Assembly: GCA_022795575.1 (NCBI GenBank)
Contig: JAAWGY010000027.1
Span: forward strand, 1 to 15,097
DNA length: 15,097 nt
Source of the DNA: Angelakisella sp.
Lineage (GTDB): Bacteria > Bacillota > Clostridia > Oscillospirales > Ruminococcaceae
Direction: 5' to 3'
A model generated the notes under the pieces. It had not been told where the DNA came from. It did no database searches and saw only the letters and a list, made by a program, of their open reading frames with translations. The stretch's first letter is position 1. Each line of letters starts with the position of its first letter. The position numbers and the translations under genes are program-made. This document shows, piece after piece, positions 7,201 to 13,869 of the stretch.

Positions 7201-9116
7201 TCTCGCTGCCCGCGGACCGGGTCCGGGCGGGGATTGGCGGCAGCGTGGACGCCCTCTATCACGACGCCCAGGCCTGGGAAGAGCTGATGCTGCTGATGTA
7301 CCGCACCCACGGCATCGACGAGGCCGAGCTGGAGGCATCCGCCTCCCGGCACAACATCCGGTATATGCGGATGTTCGGCAACGCCTTTATGTACGCCTCC
7401 GGCAACCACATCGGCATCGGCTACGGCTCCGCCTCCGGCATGATGTCCGGCCGGCCCACCTCCGTCACCGGGGCGGACAGCGCCAACGGCCTCTTCGGCT
7501 GGGGCATCCACCACGAGATTGGCCATGTCATGGATTCTTTGGGCAAGGCGGAGATTACCAACAACATCTACTCCCTCTTTGGCCAGACCTACGACGGCGG
7601 GGACAACGCCCTCACCTCCCGCCTGGAGGCCTCCAACAAGTACGAGGGCATCTTTGAGAAGGTCACATCCGGCCAGAAGGGCATGGCCAACGACGTCTTT
7701 GTCAGCCTGGGGATGTACTGGCAGCTCCACCTGGCCTATGACGGCGCCAACGACAACTTCTACAACCGCCTCAACAAGCTCCCCGGGGCCAAGAACAACG
7801 ACGCCGCCTTTATGGCCGCCGCCAGCGAGGTTTCCGGCAAGGACCTCACCGAGTTCTTCACCGCCTGGGGCATGGAGCCCAGCGGCCAGTCCGGCGACAC
7901 CGAGGAGCGGAAGCTCCAGTACCTCACCGACCAGTCCCGCCGGGAGCGGATGGCCGGTACCCAGCGGCAGAGCGGCACGGTAGCCATCGACGCCAGCTAT
8001 GACCGCGACCAGCGCCAGGCCACCATCACCATCACCCCCACCGCCGGCGCCAAGATGCAGGGGTACGAGATCAGCCGCACCCTGAACCAGAAGACCGAGG
8101 TCGTGGCCTTCCTGTCCGCCGCCTCCGGCAAAACCGAGTGGATCGACACCCTGGGCTCGGTGAACAACAAGGCTGTCCGCTACACGGTAACGGCCGTCGA
8201 TATCCTGGGCTATCCCATCGCCGAGGATACCACCGAGGAGCTTCAGATCGAGCACGACAACATCATTGACCGCGGCAGCTACAGCTGGTCCGGAACCACC
8301 GCGACCTTCACCAAGCCCCTCTCTGTGGCGGCCATCCGCTACAGCGCCGCTGCCGGCGCGGCAGAGCAGGTGCTGGATTCCGGCGCGGAGAATACCGTCG
8401 CCCCGGCCTACCTGGATTCCGGCCTGCCCTTTGGCGTTGCCGAGGGGACGGTGCGGGTAGAGGCCAGCACCGACGGCACCAGCTTCTTCACCGCCTGGGA
8501 GGGCACCGCCGACCAGCTGATGGCCGGTAAGCTCTGCTTCTTCACCCGGGCGGAGGCCGAGGGCAGCATCTGCCCGGCGGAGGCCAAGGCCATCCGCGTG
8601 GTGGGCCTGCCCGCGGGCGTCACCACCGCCCAGCTGGACTTTGCCGCCTACCCCGGCGACCTCATCGCCTTTGGGGAAAACGGCATCGGCATCCTGGAGT
8701 CCGATTACGGCGAGATCCCGGCGGGGACCCTGATTGTCACCGGCACCTTCCGGGGCAACCCGGTCTTTAACACCATCCGTCTCTACGGCAAGAGCCTGGA
8801 GGGGGATATGGCCGGCGGCGAGCTCACCGAGAAGGAAGACGAGGTGCCCCTGGAGGGGGATGTCTACCTCCTGGCCGTGATCCCGGAGCAGGGAGACATG
8901 GCGGAGATCGATAACGGCATCTGGATCTTTGTGCCCAAGCAGCAGAGCGACGACAAGGGCGATGGCTGTGCCCACAGCCTGCTGCCCACCCAGATCATGG
9001 TGCAGCTGCTGCGCACCGATGTCCCGGAGGGCGGGGACGGCCGCATTACCAGCTACACCAAGTGGCTGCCCACCCCCACCTACGAATCGATGCCCAAGAT
9101 CGTGTTGAAGGAGTAA
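4275..9116 (+). CDS. Secreted dockerin-containing M60-like zinc metallopeptidase
   Basis: A 1613-residue exported multidomain protein. In order: signal peptide (1-27, ending AYA-A); a beta-rich domain (30-158); a type I dockerin (160-214) with EF-hand loops D163/T165/D167/D171/D174 and D190/N192/D194/N198/D201; a beta domain (about 230-375); two FN3 domains (about 386-472 and 474-559); an F5/8-type-C-like sugar-binding region (about 574-740); a helical linker (740-815); an M60-like catalytic region (about 820-1210) with HEIGH at 1080-1084 and E1093, fitting HExxH(8-28)E; then FN3-like and beta modules to the end. M60-like enzymes cut O-glycosylated proteins such as mucins, which fits the accessory modules. 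There is no membrane anchor of its own. Three ATGs (4275, 4278, 4281) share AGGAGAG; 4278 or 4281 may be the true start on spacing. It is tightly coupled to the next gene, 6 bp on. Exact substrate is not provable from sequence. Confidence 0.9.
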   Translation: MMMKRLLTAVLTAALVLQGMVLPAYAADPVPGRGKLEVILQMDYRELPAAMEQRGITLTLTGDGGDSCVLPLSGSDSQRELTLGGSTVTAGLTVHNPQDGPMAENDRVGFVLARFDGLPRQQSYRVTMKGQGYGTVTSQAIAINEYVPRLYLSAESGGFALGDVTGDGAVDQKDLDQTAAALGKSGAGADLNFDGKVNIVDIALVHHNMGEKREAELYQGALVTDGLLDTDAMAKELEDNGIRIEGDLDDLFTDEGGPVKASSGGSGTLEIPLVFRTPRVMSVVSIVSPAATGALEKGFITVEYEDGTTERTAYDNTMPQGTYAIERNAGDSTVVIHLGKRVPVKKITITVDKVTGEDGQAEYAIIEKIEFLKDIIPDNLDLGASIPKNVFAEAGVAQATITWRAVDNVDGYIVKYGEAENALNLQKKVGTNEAVITGLENLIPYYFTVSAYSGDWTGKPSAVVSCIPFPGKAPLPPDNVSLTPADSAITVSWKKAEDAEFYDVYYKETSATDFQKVAEAIAETTFTVTGLTNDVSYDFYVTAGNRVGYSRPSLIATGKPEEDKIIIPKLPTKNRIPNSAIIGVEMQQPGNVSSEYEGKFDIGWVYDEDFETHWTASAWWNSSRFTFEFDEEKSMDYMVYVPRLNKGYPESLSKYSITVYDKDGNMTHLTSDQGKLGNNNAGDVAAPTLRNNPKETGYAILPFERNDHIKKISVLVRQWNGAPKNTPSLAEVAFYSYDGIDDDIAALFTDSSYTAIAPGATQQKIDQLRARVEDAEGYYVNQAILLDELDLAQSLLKGDTSALGAVVDEVQSRNASDDPKRINTFQPAGVTAEAGKEIVVYASIPEGETVTLLPTQHFAEAAKWAGTSTQLVNGRNIIKIPQINNVSPQKGGSLYLQYSGSKADQIKLQIRGGVQIPMLELSDWHSLSETEIRSRMNSYIQELDAYYTARLSGMNKNTLTTHILNATEIALPHVLLSLPADRVRAGIGGSVDALYHDAQAWEELMLLMYRTHGIDEAELEASASRHNIRYMRMFGNAFMYASGNHIGIGYGSASGMMSGRPTSVTGADSANGLFGWGIHHEIGHVMDSLGKAEITNNIYSLFGQTYDGGDNALTSRLEASNKYEGIFEKVTSGQKGMANDVFVSLGMYWQLHLAYDGANDNFYNRLNKLPGAKNNDAAFMAAASEVSGKDLTEFFTAWGMEPSGQSGDTEERKLQYLTDQSRRERMAGTQRQSGTVAIDASYDRDQRQATITITPTAGAKMQGYEISRTLNQKTEVVAFLSAASGKTEWIDTLGSVNNKAVRYTVTAVDILGYPIAEDTTEELQIEHDNIIDRGSYSWSGTTATFTKPLSVAAIRYSAAAGAAEQVLDSGAENTVAPAYLDSGLPFGVAEGTVRVEASTDGTSFFTAWEGTADQLMAGKLCFFTRAEAEGSICPAEAKAIRVVGLPAGVTTAQLDFAAYPGDLIAFGENGIGILESDYGEIPAGTLIVTGTFRGNPVFNTIRLYGKSLEGDMAGGELTEKEDEVPLEGDVYLLAVIPEQGDMAEIDNGIWIFVPKQQSDDKGDGCAHSLLPTQIMVQLLRTDVPEGGDGRITSYTKWLPTPTYESMPKIVLKE

Positions 9117-9122
9117 GCGCAG

Positions 9123-10400
9123 ATGAAGCATTGGAAGATTTTTACCGGCATCCTTGCGGCGGCTGCGGCGGCACTTAGCTGTGCCGTTACCGCCGTGGCC
9201 GCCGAGGCCCAGCCCCGGATCATCCTGCGGGCCAGCGGCGCCGCCAACCAGTATATCCTGCGGCTGGAGGACTTTAGCAGCAGGTTTGAATCCGCCCAGT
9301 TCGATATCACCATCGACGATAAGGTGGAGGCCCCCAAGGTGGAGTGGCGGGACGATTCCGCCGCCCACTTCCAGCGGATCGATACCGCCCAGGCGGGGGA
9401 CCAGACGGTGCTTACCGTCTACATCGACCGGCTGCGGCCCATCGCCAACAGCGGCAGCACCGAGCTTGCCGCCATCACCTTCTCCAAGTCCCTTCCCACC
9501 GAAGCCTTTGGGGCGGGGGCGGAGCTCATCGCCCTGGACGGCAACCAGGAGGAGACGGTCTATGCCAGCCCCGCCCTCACCGTACAAGGCTACAGCGGCG
9601 GCGATGACGACCGGGACAACGGCGTCCGGGATTGGGACGACGTCTCCGGCGGCTCCTCCGGGAGCGGGGACAGCAAAATCATCACCGTTAAGCTCTCCCC
9701 CGGGGAGTACGTCAGCCAGGAGGTCTTTGTCCGGGCCGCGGAGGAAAAGCGGAACCTCCGGCTGGACTACGGCAATTTTATCTGGACCTTTGATACCGCC
9801 TCGGGCGTCAACATCCCCGCCGGCCGTATCTACTACGATTTTTCGGTGGAAAAGCTTGACTACCGCAACCTTTCCGCGGCGGTAAACGGCAGCGACCTGC
9901 TCCAGTTCGAGATCGCCTACAGCGGCGCGCTGCCCTGCAAGGCCACCCTGGCCTGCCGGGTGGGGGATGACCACGCCGGCGAGACGGTGTACCTGGCCTA
10001 CTACGACGAGGCCGCGGCGGGCCTCAGCGGCCGCGGCAGCGCCAAGGTGGACGCCGACGGCTGGGCCGCCTTCGCCATGACCCACGCCTCCAGCTACGTC
10101 ATCAGCGCCAAGAACCTGTGGTCCGGCCCGGTGCAGCCGGAGACCGGCGGCCCCGGCCTCCCCATCGTTTCGGTGACGCCGGAGGACCAGCTTACCGATG
10201 TGGACCTGCCGCCGGAGCCGGTGGAGGAGGCCCCCATCCCCTCCCAGCCGGAGGAGCTGCCCACCAACGTGACGGAGCCGGAGAAGACGGAGGGCGGGGA
10301 CTGGCTGATTCCCACGCTGCTGGGGGTGCTGATCCTTGTGGTGATCGCCTCCCTTGTGCTGCTGACACGGGCCAGCAAAAAGGGCCGGTACGGCGCCTGA
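9123..10400 (+). CDS. Membrane-anchored surface protein with cohesin-like domain
   Basis: A 425-residue exported protein. Signal peptide at about 1-28 (AVAAEA). Residues about 31-155 form a beta-rich domain with the strand order and spacing of a cohesin: FESAQFDITIDD, then a GDQTVLTVYI strand, ELAAITFSKSL, and a closing ALTVQ strand. A flexible D/G/S-rich linker (157-184) follows, then a second beta domain (about 185-328) ending in the DADGWAAFAMTHASSYVIS pattern common at the end of clostridial surface proteins. A Pro/Glu-rich stretch (335-390), one membrane helix (394-414) and a basic tail RASKKGRYGA end it. There is no LPXTG, so anchoring is by the helix, not sortase. It starts 6 bp after the dockerin peptidase and uses the AAGGAG at 9108-9113. 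Inferred job: holding the dockerin enzyme at the surface. The cohesin call is structural-pattern inference; an unrelated Ig-like domain is the alternative. Confidence 0.7.
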   Translation: MKHWKIFTGILAAAAAALSCAVTAVAAEAQPRIILRASGAANQYILRLEDFSSRFESAQFDITIDDKVEAPKVEWRDDSAAHFQRIDTAQAGDQTVLTVYIDRLRPIANSGSTELAAITFSKSLPTEAFGAGAELIALDGNQEETVYASPALTVQGYSGGDDDRDNGVRDWDDVSGGSSGSGDSKIITVKLSPGEYVSQEVFVRAAEEKRNLRLDYGNFIWTFDTASGVNIPAGRIYYDFSVEKLDYRNLSAAVNGSDLLQFEIAYSGALPCKATLACRVGDDHAGETVYLAYYDEAAAGLSGRGSAKVDADGWAAFAMTHASSYVISAKNLWSGPVQPETGGPGLPIVSVTPEDQLTDVDLPPEPVEEAPIPSQPEELPTNVTEPEKTEGGDWLIPTLLGVLILVVIASLVLLTRASKKGRYGA

Positions 10401-10432
10401 TTCCGCCAATTCCCCGAACCTGACCCAAGCAA

Positions 10433-10472
10433 AAAACCGGAGGTGCTGCTAAAAAGCAGCGCCTCCGGTTTT
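10433..10472. terminator. Strong terminator after the peptidase/anchor operon
   Basis: AAAACCGGAGG (10433-10443) pairs with CCTCCGGTTTT (10462-10472), continued by GCTGCT/AGCAGC, giving an almost continuous 18-bp helix with a 4-base AAAA loop. A- and T-rich flanks suggest it works in both directions. Confidence 0.92.
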
Positions 10473-10543
10473 CTCTGCCCGCCCCATGGTCTTTTTGGAT
10501 AATTTCGTTCCGGAATGACCCGCTTTTTTCCTCCTTTTGCCGC

Positions 10544-10573
10544 TTGGTTTTTTCTGTCCTTAGGTGATATAAT
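10544..10573 (+). promoter_or_regulatory. Extended -10 promoter for the PfkB-family kinase
   Basis: TGATATAAT (10565-10573) is a perfect extended -10. TTGGTT (10544-10549) is a weak -35 with an 18-bp spacer. In the transcribed leader, TTGCAGG occurs twice (10582-10588 and 10599-10605), 17 bp apart, which could be an operator. Confidence 0.75.
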
Positions 10574-10640
10574 GTTATCGCTTGCAGGAAATCTGTCATT
10601 GCAGGCATATCCCCTTCCAAAAGGAGAGAGCAAGGATACC

Positions 10641-11594
10641 ATGTTTGACCGTATCATCACCCTTTCCCTCAACCCCGCCATCGACGCCACCCTGTGGGTG
10701 GAAAAGGTCCGCCAGGGGGCGGATAACGGCGTACAGGGGGAAAAGTACGAATCCGCCGGCAAGGCGATGAACGTTTCCCGGGCGCTGCGCATCTACGGGG
10801 TGGACAGCCTGGCGGTGGTGCTGGCCGGGGACCGCAACCGGGAGCGCTACGAGGAGCCCCTCAAGGACGAGGGCATCCACTACACCATCATCCCGGTGGA
10901 GGGCTACACCCGGGAGAACATCTCGGTGGTGCAGGGGGACCATTCGGTGACGCGCTTTTTGCGGGAGGGCTTTTCGGTGCCCTACGAGGCGGTGGAGGAG
11001 CTGATCGAGCTGCTGGGCCGGGAGGTGGCGCCGGGGACGCTGGTGGTCATCTCCGGCACCCTGCCCGCCGGGATTTCGGATAAGCTGTTAAAAAAGATCT
11101 GCCTTGCCATCCGCCAGGCCGGGGGCAGGGTGGCGCTGGATACCTCCGCCCGCTTTTCCCTGGAGGATATGGCGGAGATCGCCCCCTGGATGATCAAGCC
11201 CAACCGGGGGGAGCTGGAGGCGCTGGCCCACCGGGAGCTCCCCGACATCCCGGAGCAGGTGCGGTTCTGCCAGGAGCTGCGGCGCTACGGCGTGGAGCAC
11301 TGCCTGGTGAGCATGGGGGACAGCGGCATCCTCTACACCGGGGAGGAGGGGGTTTACCAGGTGATGGTCCCCGACGTCAAGGTCATCTCGGCGGTGGGCT
11401 CCGGGGATTACTGCCTGGCGGGGTTCGTCCTCTCCCAGTTTACCGGCAAAACCCTGGTCCAGTCCCTAAAGACCGCCGCCTCCTTTGGCACCGCCGCCTG
11501 CCTTACCGAGGGCACCTCTCCCCCCACCTTCATCGCCACCGCCAACATCCTCCAGCAGGTCTGCTGCGAACGGCTGGAGGGGATCCTCTCCTGA
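10641..11594 (+). CDS. PfkB-family sugar or sugar-phosphate kinase (1-phosphofructokinase-like)
   Basis: A 317-residue cytosolic ribokinase/PfkB-fold kinase of the 1-phosphofructokinase/tagatose-6-phosphate kinase branch. It has the N-terminal SLNPAIDATLWV motif, the first signature as AGKAMNVSRALRIYG (39-53), KPNRGELEAL (186-195) and the second signature AVGSGDYCLAGF (251-262) with the catalytic base D256. Length is typical. The usual GGKGINVSR is changed to AGKAMNVSR and GAGDS to GSGDY, so the substrate may differ from fructose-1-phosphate. No fructose PTS or DeoR-type regulator lies beside it, so a fruK label is not justified. Start ATG 10641 has the AAGGAGAG ribosome site at 10621-10628, a rather long spacing, and the family motif begins at once. 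It has its own promoter and is followed by a terminator-like hairpin. Confidence 0.82.
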   Translation: MFDRIITLSLNPAIDATLWVEKVRQGADNGVQGEKYESAGKAMNVSRALRIYGVDSLAVVLAGDRNRERYEEPLKDEGIHYTIIPVEGYTRENISVVQGDHSVTRFLREGFSVPYEAVEELIELLGREVAPGTLVVISGTLPAGISDKLLKKICLAIRQAGGRVALDTSARFSLEDMAEIAPWMIKPNRGELEALAHRELPDIPEQVRFCQELRRYGVEHCLVSMGDSGILYTGEEGVYQVMVPDVKVISAVGSGDYCLAGFVLSQFTGKTLVQSLKTAASFGTAACLTEGTSPPTFIATANILQQVCCERLEGILS

Positions 11595-11622
11595 ACGCAG
11601 CCGGTAAAAAAGAAGAACCCGC

Positions 11623-11684
11623 GGCGGGCCGACGCTCCGGCTGGGCGGCTTTCCCCGCTCCCGGACGGCGGCCCGCCCATTTTT
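11623..11684 (+). terminator. Terminator-like hairpin abutting the next ribosome site
   Basis: GGCGGGCCG (11623-11631) pairs with CGGCCCGCC (11669-11677), with an inner TCCGG/CCGGA helix, followed by a TTTTT run (11680-11684). Only two bases separate the T-run from the GGAGGTG ribosome site of the next gene, so no promoter fits between them. Confidence 0.75.
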
Positions 11685-11700
11685 ATGGAGGTGCCCAACC

Positions 11701-13272
11701 ATGGCCAACAACCCCGCCTTGCTACAGCAGATCGAGGCCCTGCACCAGCAGGACGCCCATCTACAGATCGTGAACATCCTACAGGCCCTCTCCTCCGGCG
11801 GGCTGGATTACCAGCTCACCTGCCTTTTGGCCCGGGCCTACATCAACCTGGATGACCCCCAGCAGTGGCCCGAGGCCCTTCGCCTCCTCAACTCGGTGGC
11901 CGGGGAGGGGGCGGAGGACCCCACCTGGTACTTCCGCACCGGCGGCGTCCACTGCCGCCTCGCCACCACGGAGGACCTGGCCCGGGCGGAGGAGCTTTTC
12001 CGCCAGGGCTTTGCCCTCCTCCCCCCGGACAGCCCCGAGGCCGCCGACTGGCACCGGCGCTGCGACACCGCCCTTTCCCTCTGCCAGACCGATATCCGCC
12101 GTCAGGCCGCCTGGGACGCCTACCAGGATTCCCTGGACCTCCAAAAGGCCCAGGACTTCCTCCTCCACGGCGTCCTGGCCGGGTGCTTCCCCACCCTTAG
12201 CCAGGTGGAGGGGGACGCCATCCTGCTGCCCCAATGGCAGGCCCGGCTTCTCCCCCGGGTGGAGCGGCTGACCCAGCAGCAGGCCGTGCTGGGCTTCCAC
12301 CTGGAGGCCCCCCAGTGGGGGACCTCCCTTTACGAGTGCTCGGCGGGGATGAGCTCCTCCCCCTCCCAGGCCATCTGCAACGCCGCCAACCTCTTTTTCG
12401 CCACCTTTGTCCAGGGCCTCTACCAGCTGGAGGAGCGACTACAGCCCCGGCCCCTGGAGACCTCCTTTGCTGGCCATCCCCACCGCTGGGAGGTCTACCT
12501 CAGCGACATCGCCTCCATGGGCTCCTCCCCCGCCGTAACCGGCCAGCCCTGGTGGGAGCTCCTTGGGGAGGACATCGCCCGCCGCCTGGGCAACCAGAAG
12601 CTCTGCTACGTCAAAATCTACGGCGCCAAGATCAACGGCGAGGTGACAGGGGAGTGCCGCGTGGACGACGTTAAAAGCGAGGAGCTGAGCCAGAAGGTGG
12701 CCCAGGTGGTGGAGGGCTGGCCGGACGTCCCCTTTGCCAGCCAAAAGCAGTTTTTCTTCCTCCGCCAGCAGGAGGAAACCACCCTCCCCTACCCCTACCT
12801 GGGCCCGGAGGGACGGCAACGGCGGAAGGAGGCGGTCATCCAGGGGAGCCGGCTTTTCCGGCAGTGCAAAACCGAGGCGGACTACGACGGCTACCTCCCC
12901 AAGGCCGCGGCCCTGCTCAAGGACGCTACCCTGGCGGCAGAGTGCCTCACCTTCCTGCCGGAGCTGTGCGCCGCCAACGCCTTCCCCCAGCTAAAGGAAG
13001 CGGAGACGGTGGAGATCTGCCGGGAGGGGATGCCCCCCGAAAGGGTGTACAAAAACCAGCTGGCCGATTACTATCCCCTTTGGACCGCCCTGTACGAGGC
13101 CCTCCAGGAGGGGGCCTTTGGGGAGGACACCAACGGCGTTTACCAGCAGTACATCGGCTACAGCGCCACCTACGGCGCCGTCCGCCAGATCAAGGAGGGG
13201 GGCTCCCAGCTGGAGGACTGCCAGCTCCAGCCCCTGGTCTTCCAGGTGGACCGGGATTTTGAGATACGCTGA
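11701..13272 (+). CDS. Protein of unknown function with TPR-like N-terminus
   Basis: A 523-residue, probably cytosolic protein with no signal peptide or membrane helix. Residues about 1-135 look like two or three TPR-type helical hairpins (for example NPALLQQIEALHQQDAHLQI, then YQLTCLLARAYINLDDPQQW and the TWYFRTGGVHCRLATTEDLARA region). Residues about 175-350 are a mixed alpha/beta domain with WGTSLYECSAGMSSSPSQAI and a KLCYVKIYGAKINGEVTGEC strand pair. The C-terminal third (about 380-523) is helical. It may belong to the DUF6348-type proteins found beside TPRs, but I do not recognise the family firmly and assign no function. Start ATG 11701 has GGAGGTG (11687-11693) at good spacing. A terminator-like hairpin ends directly in front of that ribosome site, so expression may depend on read-through. 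Confidence 0.75.
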   Translation: MANNPALLQQIEALHQQDAHLQIVNILQALSSGGLDYQLTCLLARAYINLDDPQQWPEALRLLNSVAGEGAEDPTWYFRTGGVHCRLATTEDLARAEELFRQGFALLPPDSPEAADWHRRCDTALSLCQTDIRRQAAWDAYQDSLDLQKAQDFLLHGVLAGCFPTLSQVEGDAILLPQWQARLLPRVERLTQQQAVLGFHLEAPQWGTSLYECSAGMSSSPSQAICNAANLFFATFVQGLYQLEERLQPRPLETSFAGHPHRWEVYLSDIASMGSSPAVTGQPWWELLGEDIARRLGNQKLCYVKIYGAKINGEVTGECRVDDVKSEELSQKVAQVVEGWPDVPFASQKQFFFLRQQEETTLPYPYLGPEGRQRRKEAVIQGSRLFRQCKTEADYDGYLPKAAALLKDATLAAECLTFLPELCAANAFPQLKEAETVEICREGMPPERVYKNQLADYYPLWTALYEALQEGAFGEDTNGVYQQYIGYSATYGAVRQIKEGGSQLEDCQLQPLVFQVDRDFEIR

Positions 13273-13305
13273 CCGGCCCCCGACGGATGGGCCTGTGACC
13301 CACAC

Positions 13306-13344
13306 AAAAGGAGCCCCCGGGGAAATCCCCGGCGGGCTCCTTTT
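13306..13344. terminator. Strong terminator after the TPR-like protein gene
   Basis: AAAAGGAGCCC (13306-13316) pairs with GGGCTCCTTTT (13334-13344), continued by CCGGGG/CCCCGG with one bulged C and an AAAT loop. A- and T-runs on either side suggest bidirectional function. Confidence 0.92.
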
Positions 13345-13438
13345 ATTAGGAGGCGCTGCCTTGGGCAAAGGCTGTCCCCCCATCCAGGAGTTTCCATCTC
13401 CCCTGCCCCGCCGCAGGATGGCGGAAGCCCTCGAAATA

Positions 13439-13447
13439 TGGTATACT
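13439..13447 (+). promoter_or_regulatory. Extended -10 promoter for the Smr/DUF3810 gene pair
   Basis: TGGTATACT (13439-13447) is a good extended -10. No convincing -35 is visible (best TGGCGG at 13419-13424). It lies 54 bp before the GTG start at 13501, and the AAAGGAGGT ribosome site (13486-13494) is in between. Confidence 0.6.
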
Positions 13448-13500
13448 TGGTATCGGAAGCACCGCTTTTGCCCCACCCGGACAACAAAGGAGGTCCCCCT

Positions 13501-13836
13501 GTGACTGTGATCAATCTGGAGGCCGGTATGCCCACCGTCGCCACCGCCAAAAACCTGCTCAGCCAGTCCCTGCGCACCGCAAAAGCCAACGGCACCCACC
13601 TTGTCAAGCTGATCCACGGCTACGGCTCCACCGGCAAAGGAGGCGCCATCCGCTCCGCCGTCCGCCGGGAGCTCCAGGACCGCAAGCGCCAGGGGCAGGT
13701 CCGCCTCTGGATTCCCGGGGAAGACTTCTCCCCCTTTAGCGAGGACACCCGCCAGGCGGTGGGCCGCTACCCGGAGCTGGCCAAGGACCAGGACTACGCC
13801 CGGACCAACCACGGCATCACCATTGTGGTGCTGTAG
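13501..13836 (+). CDS. Small stand-alone Smr-domain protein
   Basis: A 111-residue protein consisting of one Smr (small MutS-related) domain. The core motif VKLIHGYGSTGKGGAIRSAV (35-54) corresponds to the family's HGxGxG loop, with H39; the fold continues to the C-terminal strand GITIVVL. Smr domains of MutS2 and related proteins cleave or bind nucleic acid, including RNA on collided ribosomes. Here the domain stands alone without the MutS ATPase, so the specific role is open. The GTG start at 13501 is chosen because AAAGGAGGT lies 6 bases upstream and homologous sequence begins at TVINLEAG. An upstream in-frame ATG (13438) would start inside the promoter. Its stop is 33 bp before the next gene, so the two are probably one operon. 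Confidence 0.82.
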   Translation: MTVINLEAGMPTVATAKNLLSQSLRTAKANGTHLVKLIHGYGSTGKGGAIRSAVRRELQDRKRQGQVRLWIPGEDFSPFSEDTRQAVGRYPELAKDQDYARTNHGITIVVL

Positions 13837-13869
13837 CGCCACCCCCGACGCCGAAAGGAGGAATCCGCC

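Noticed and set aside
10363..10400. Sortase (LPXTG) anchoring of the cohesin-like protein
   Set aside because: The only similar string, LPTNV (379-383), lacks the required Gly, but a membrane helix and basic tail are present.
4488..10409. A 1973-codon open frame on the minus strand across the peptidase and anchor genes
   Set aside because: It is a shadow of GC-rich codon bias: low complexity (G, V, H, L, A-rich), no domains and no ribosome site, while the + strand has clear signal peptides and motifs.
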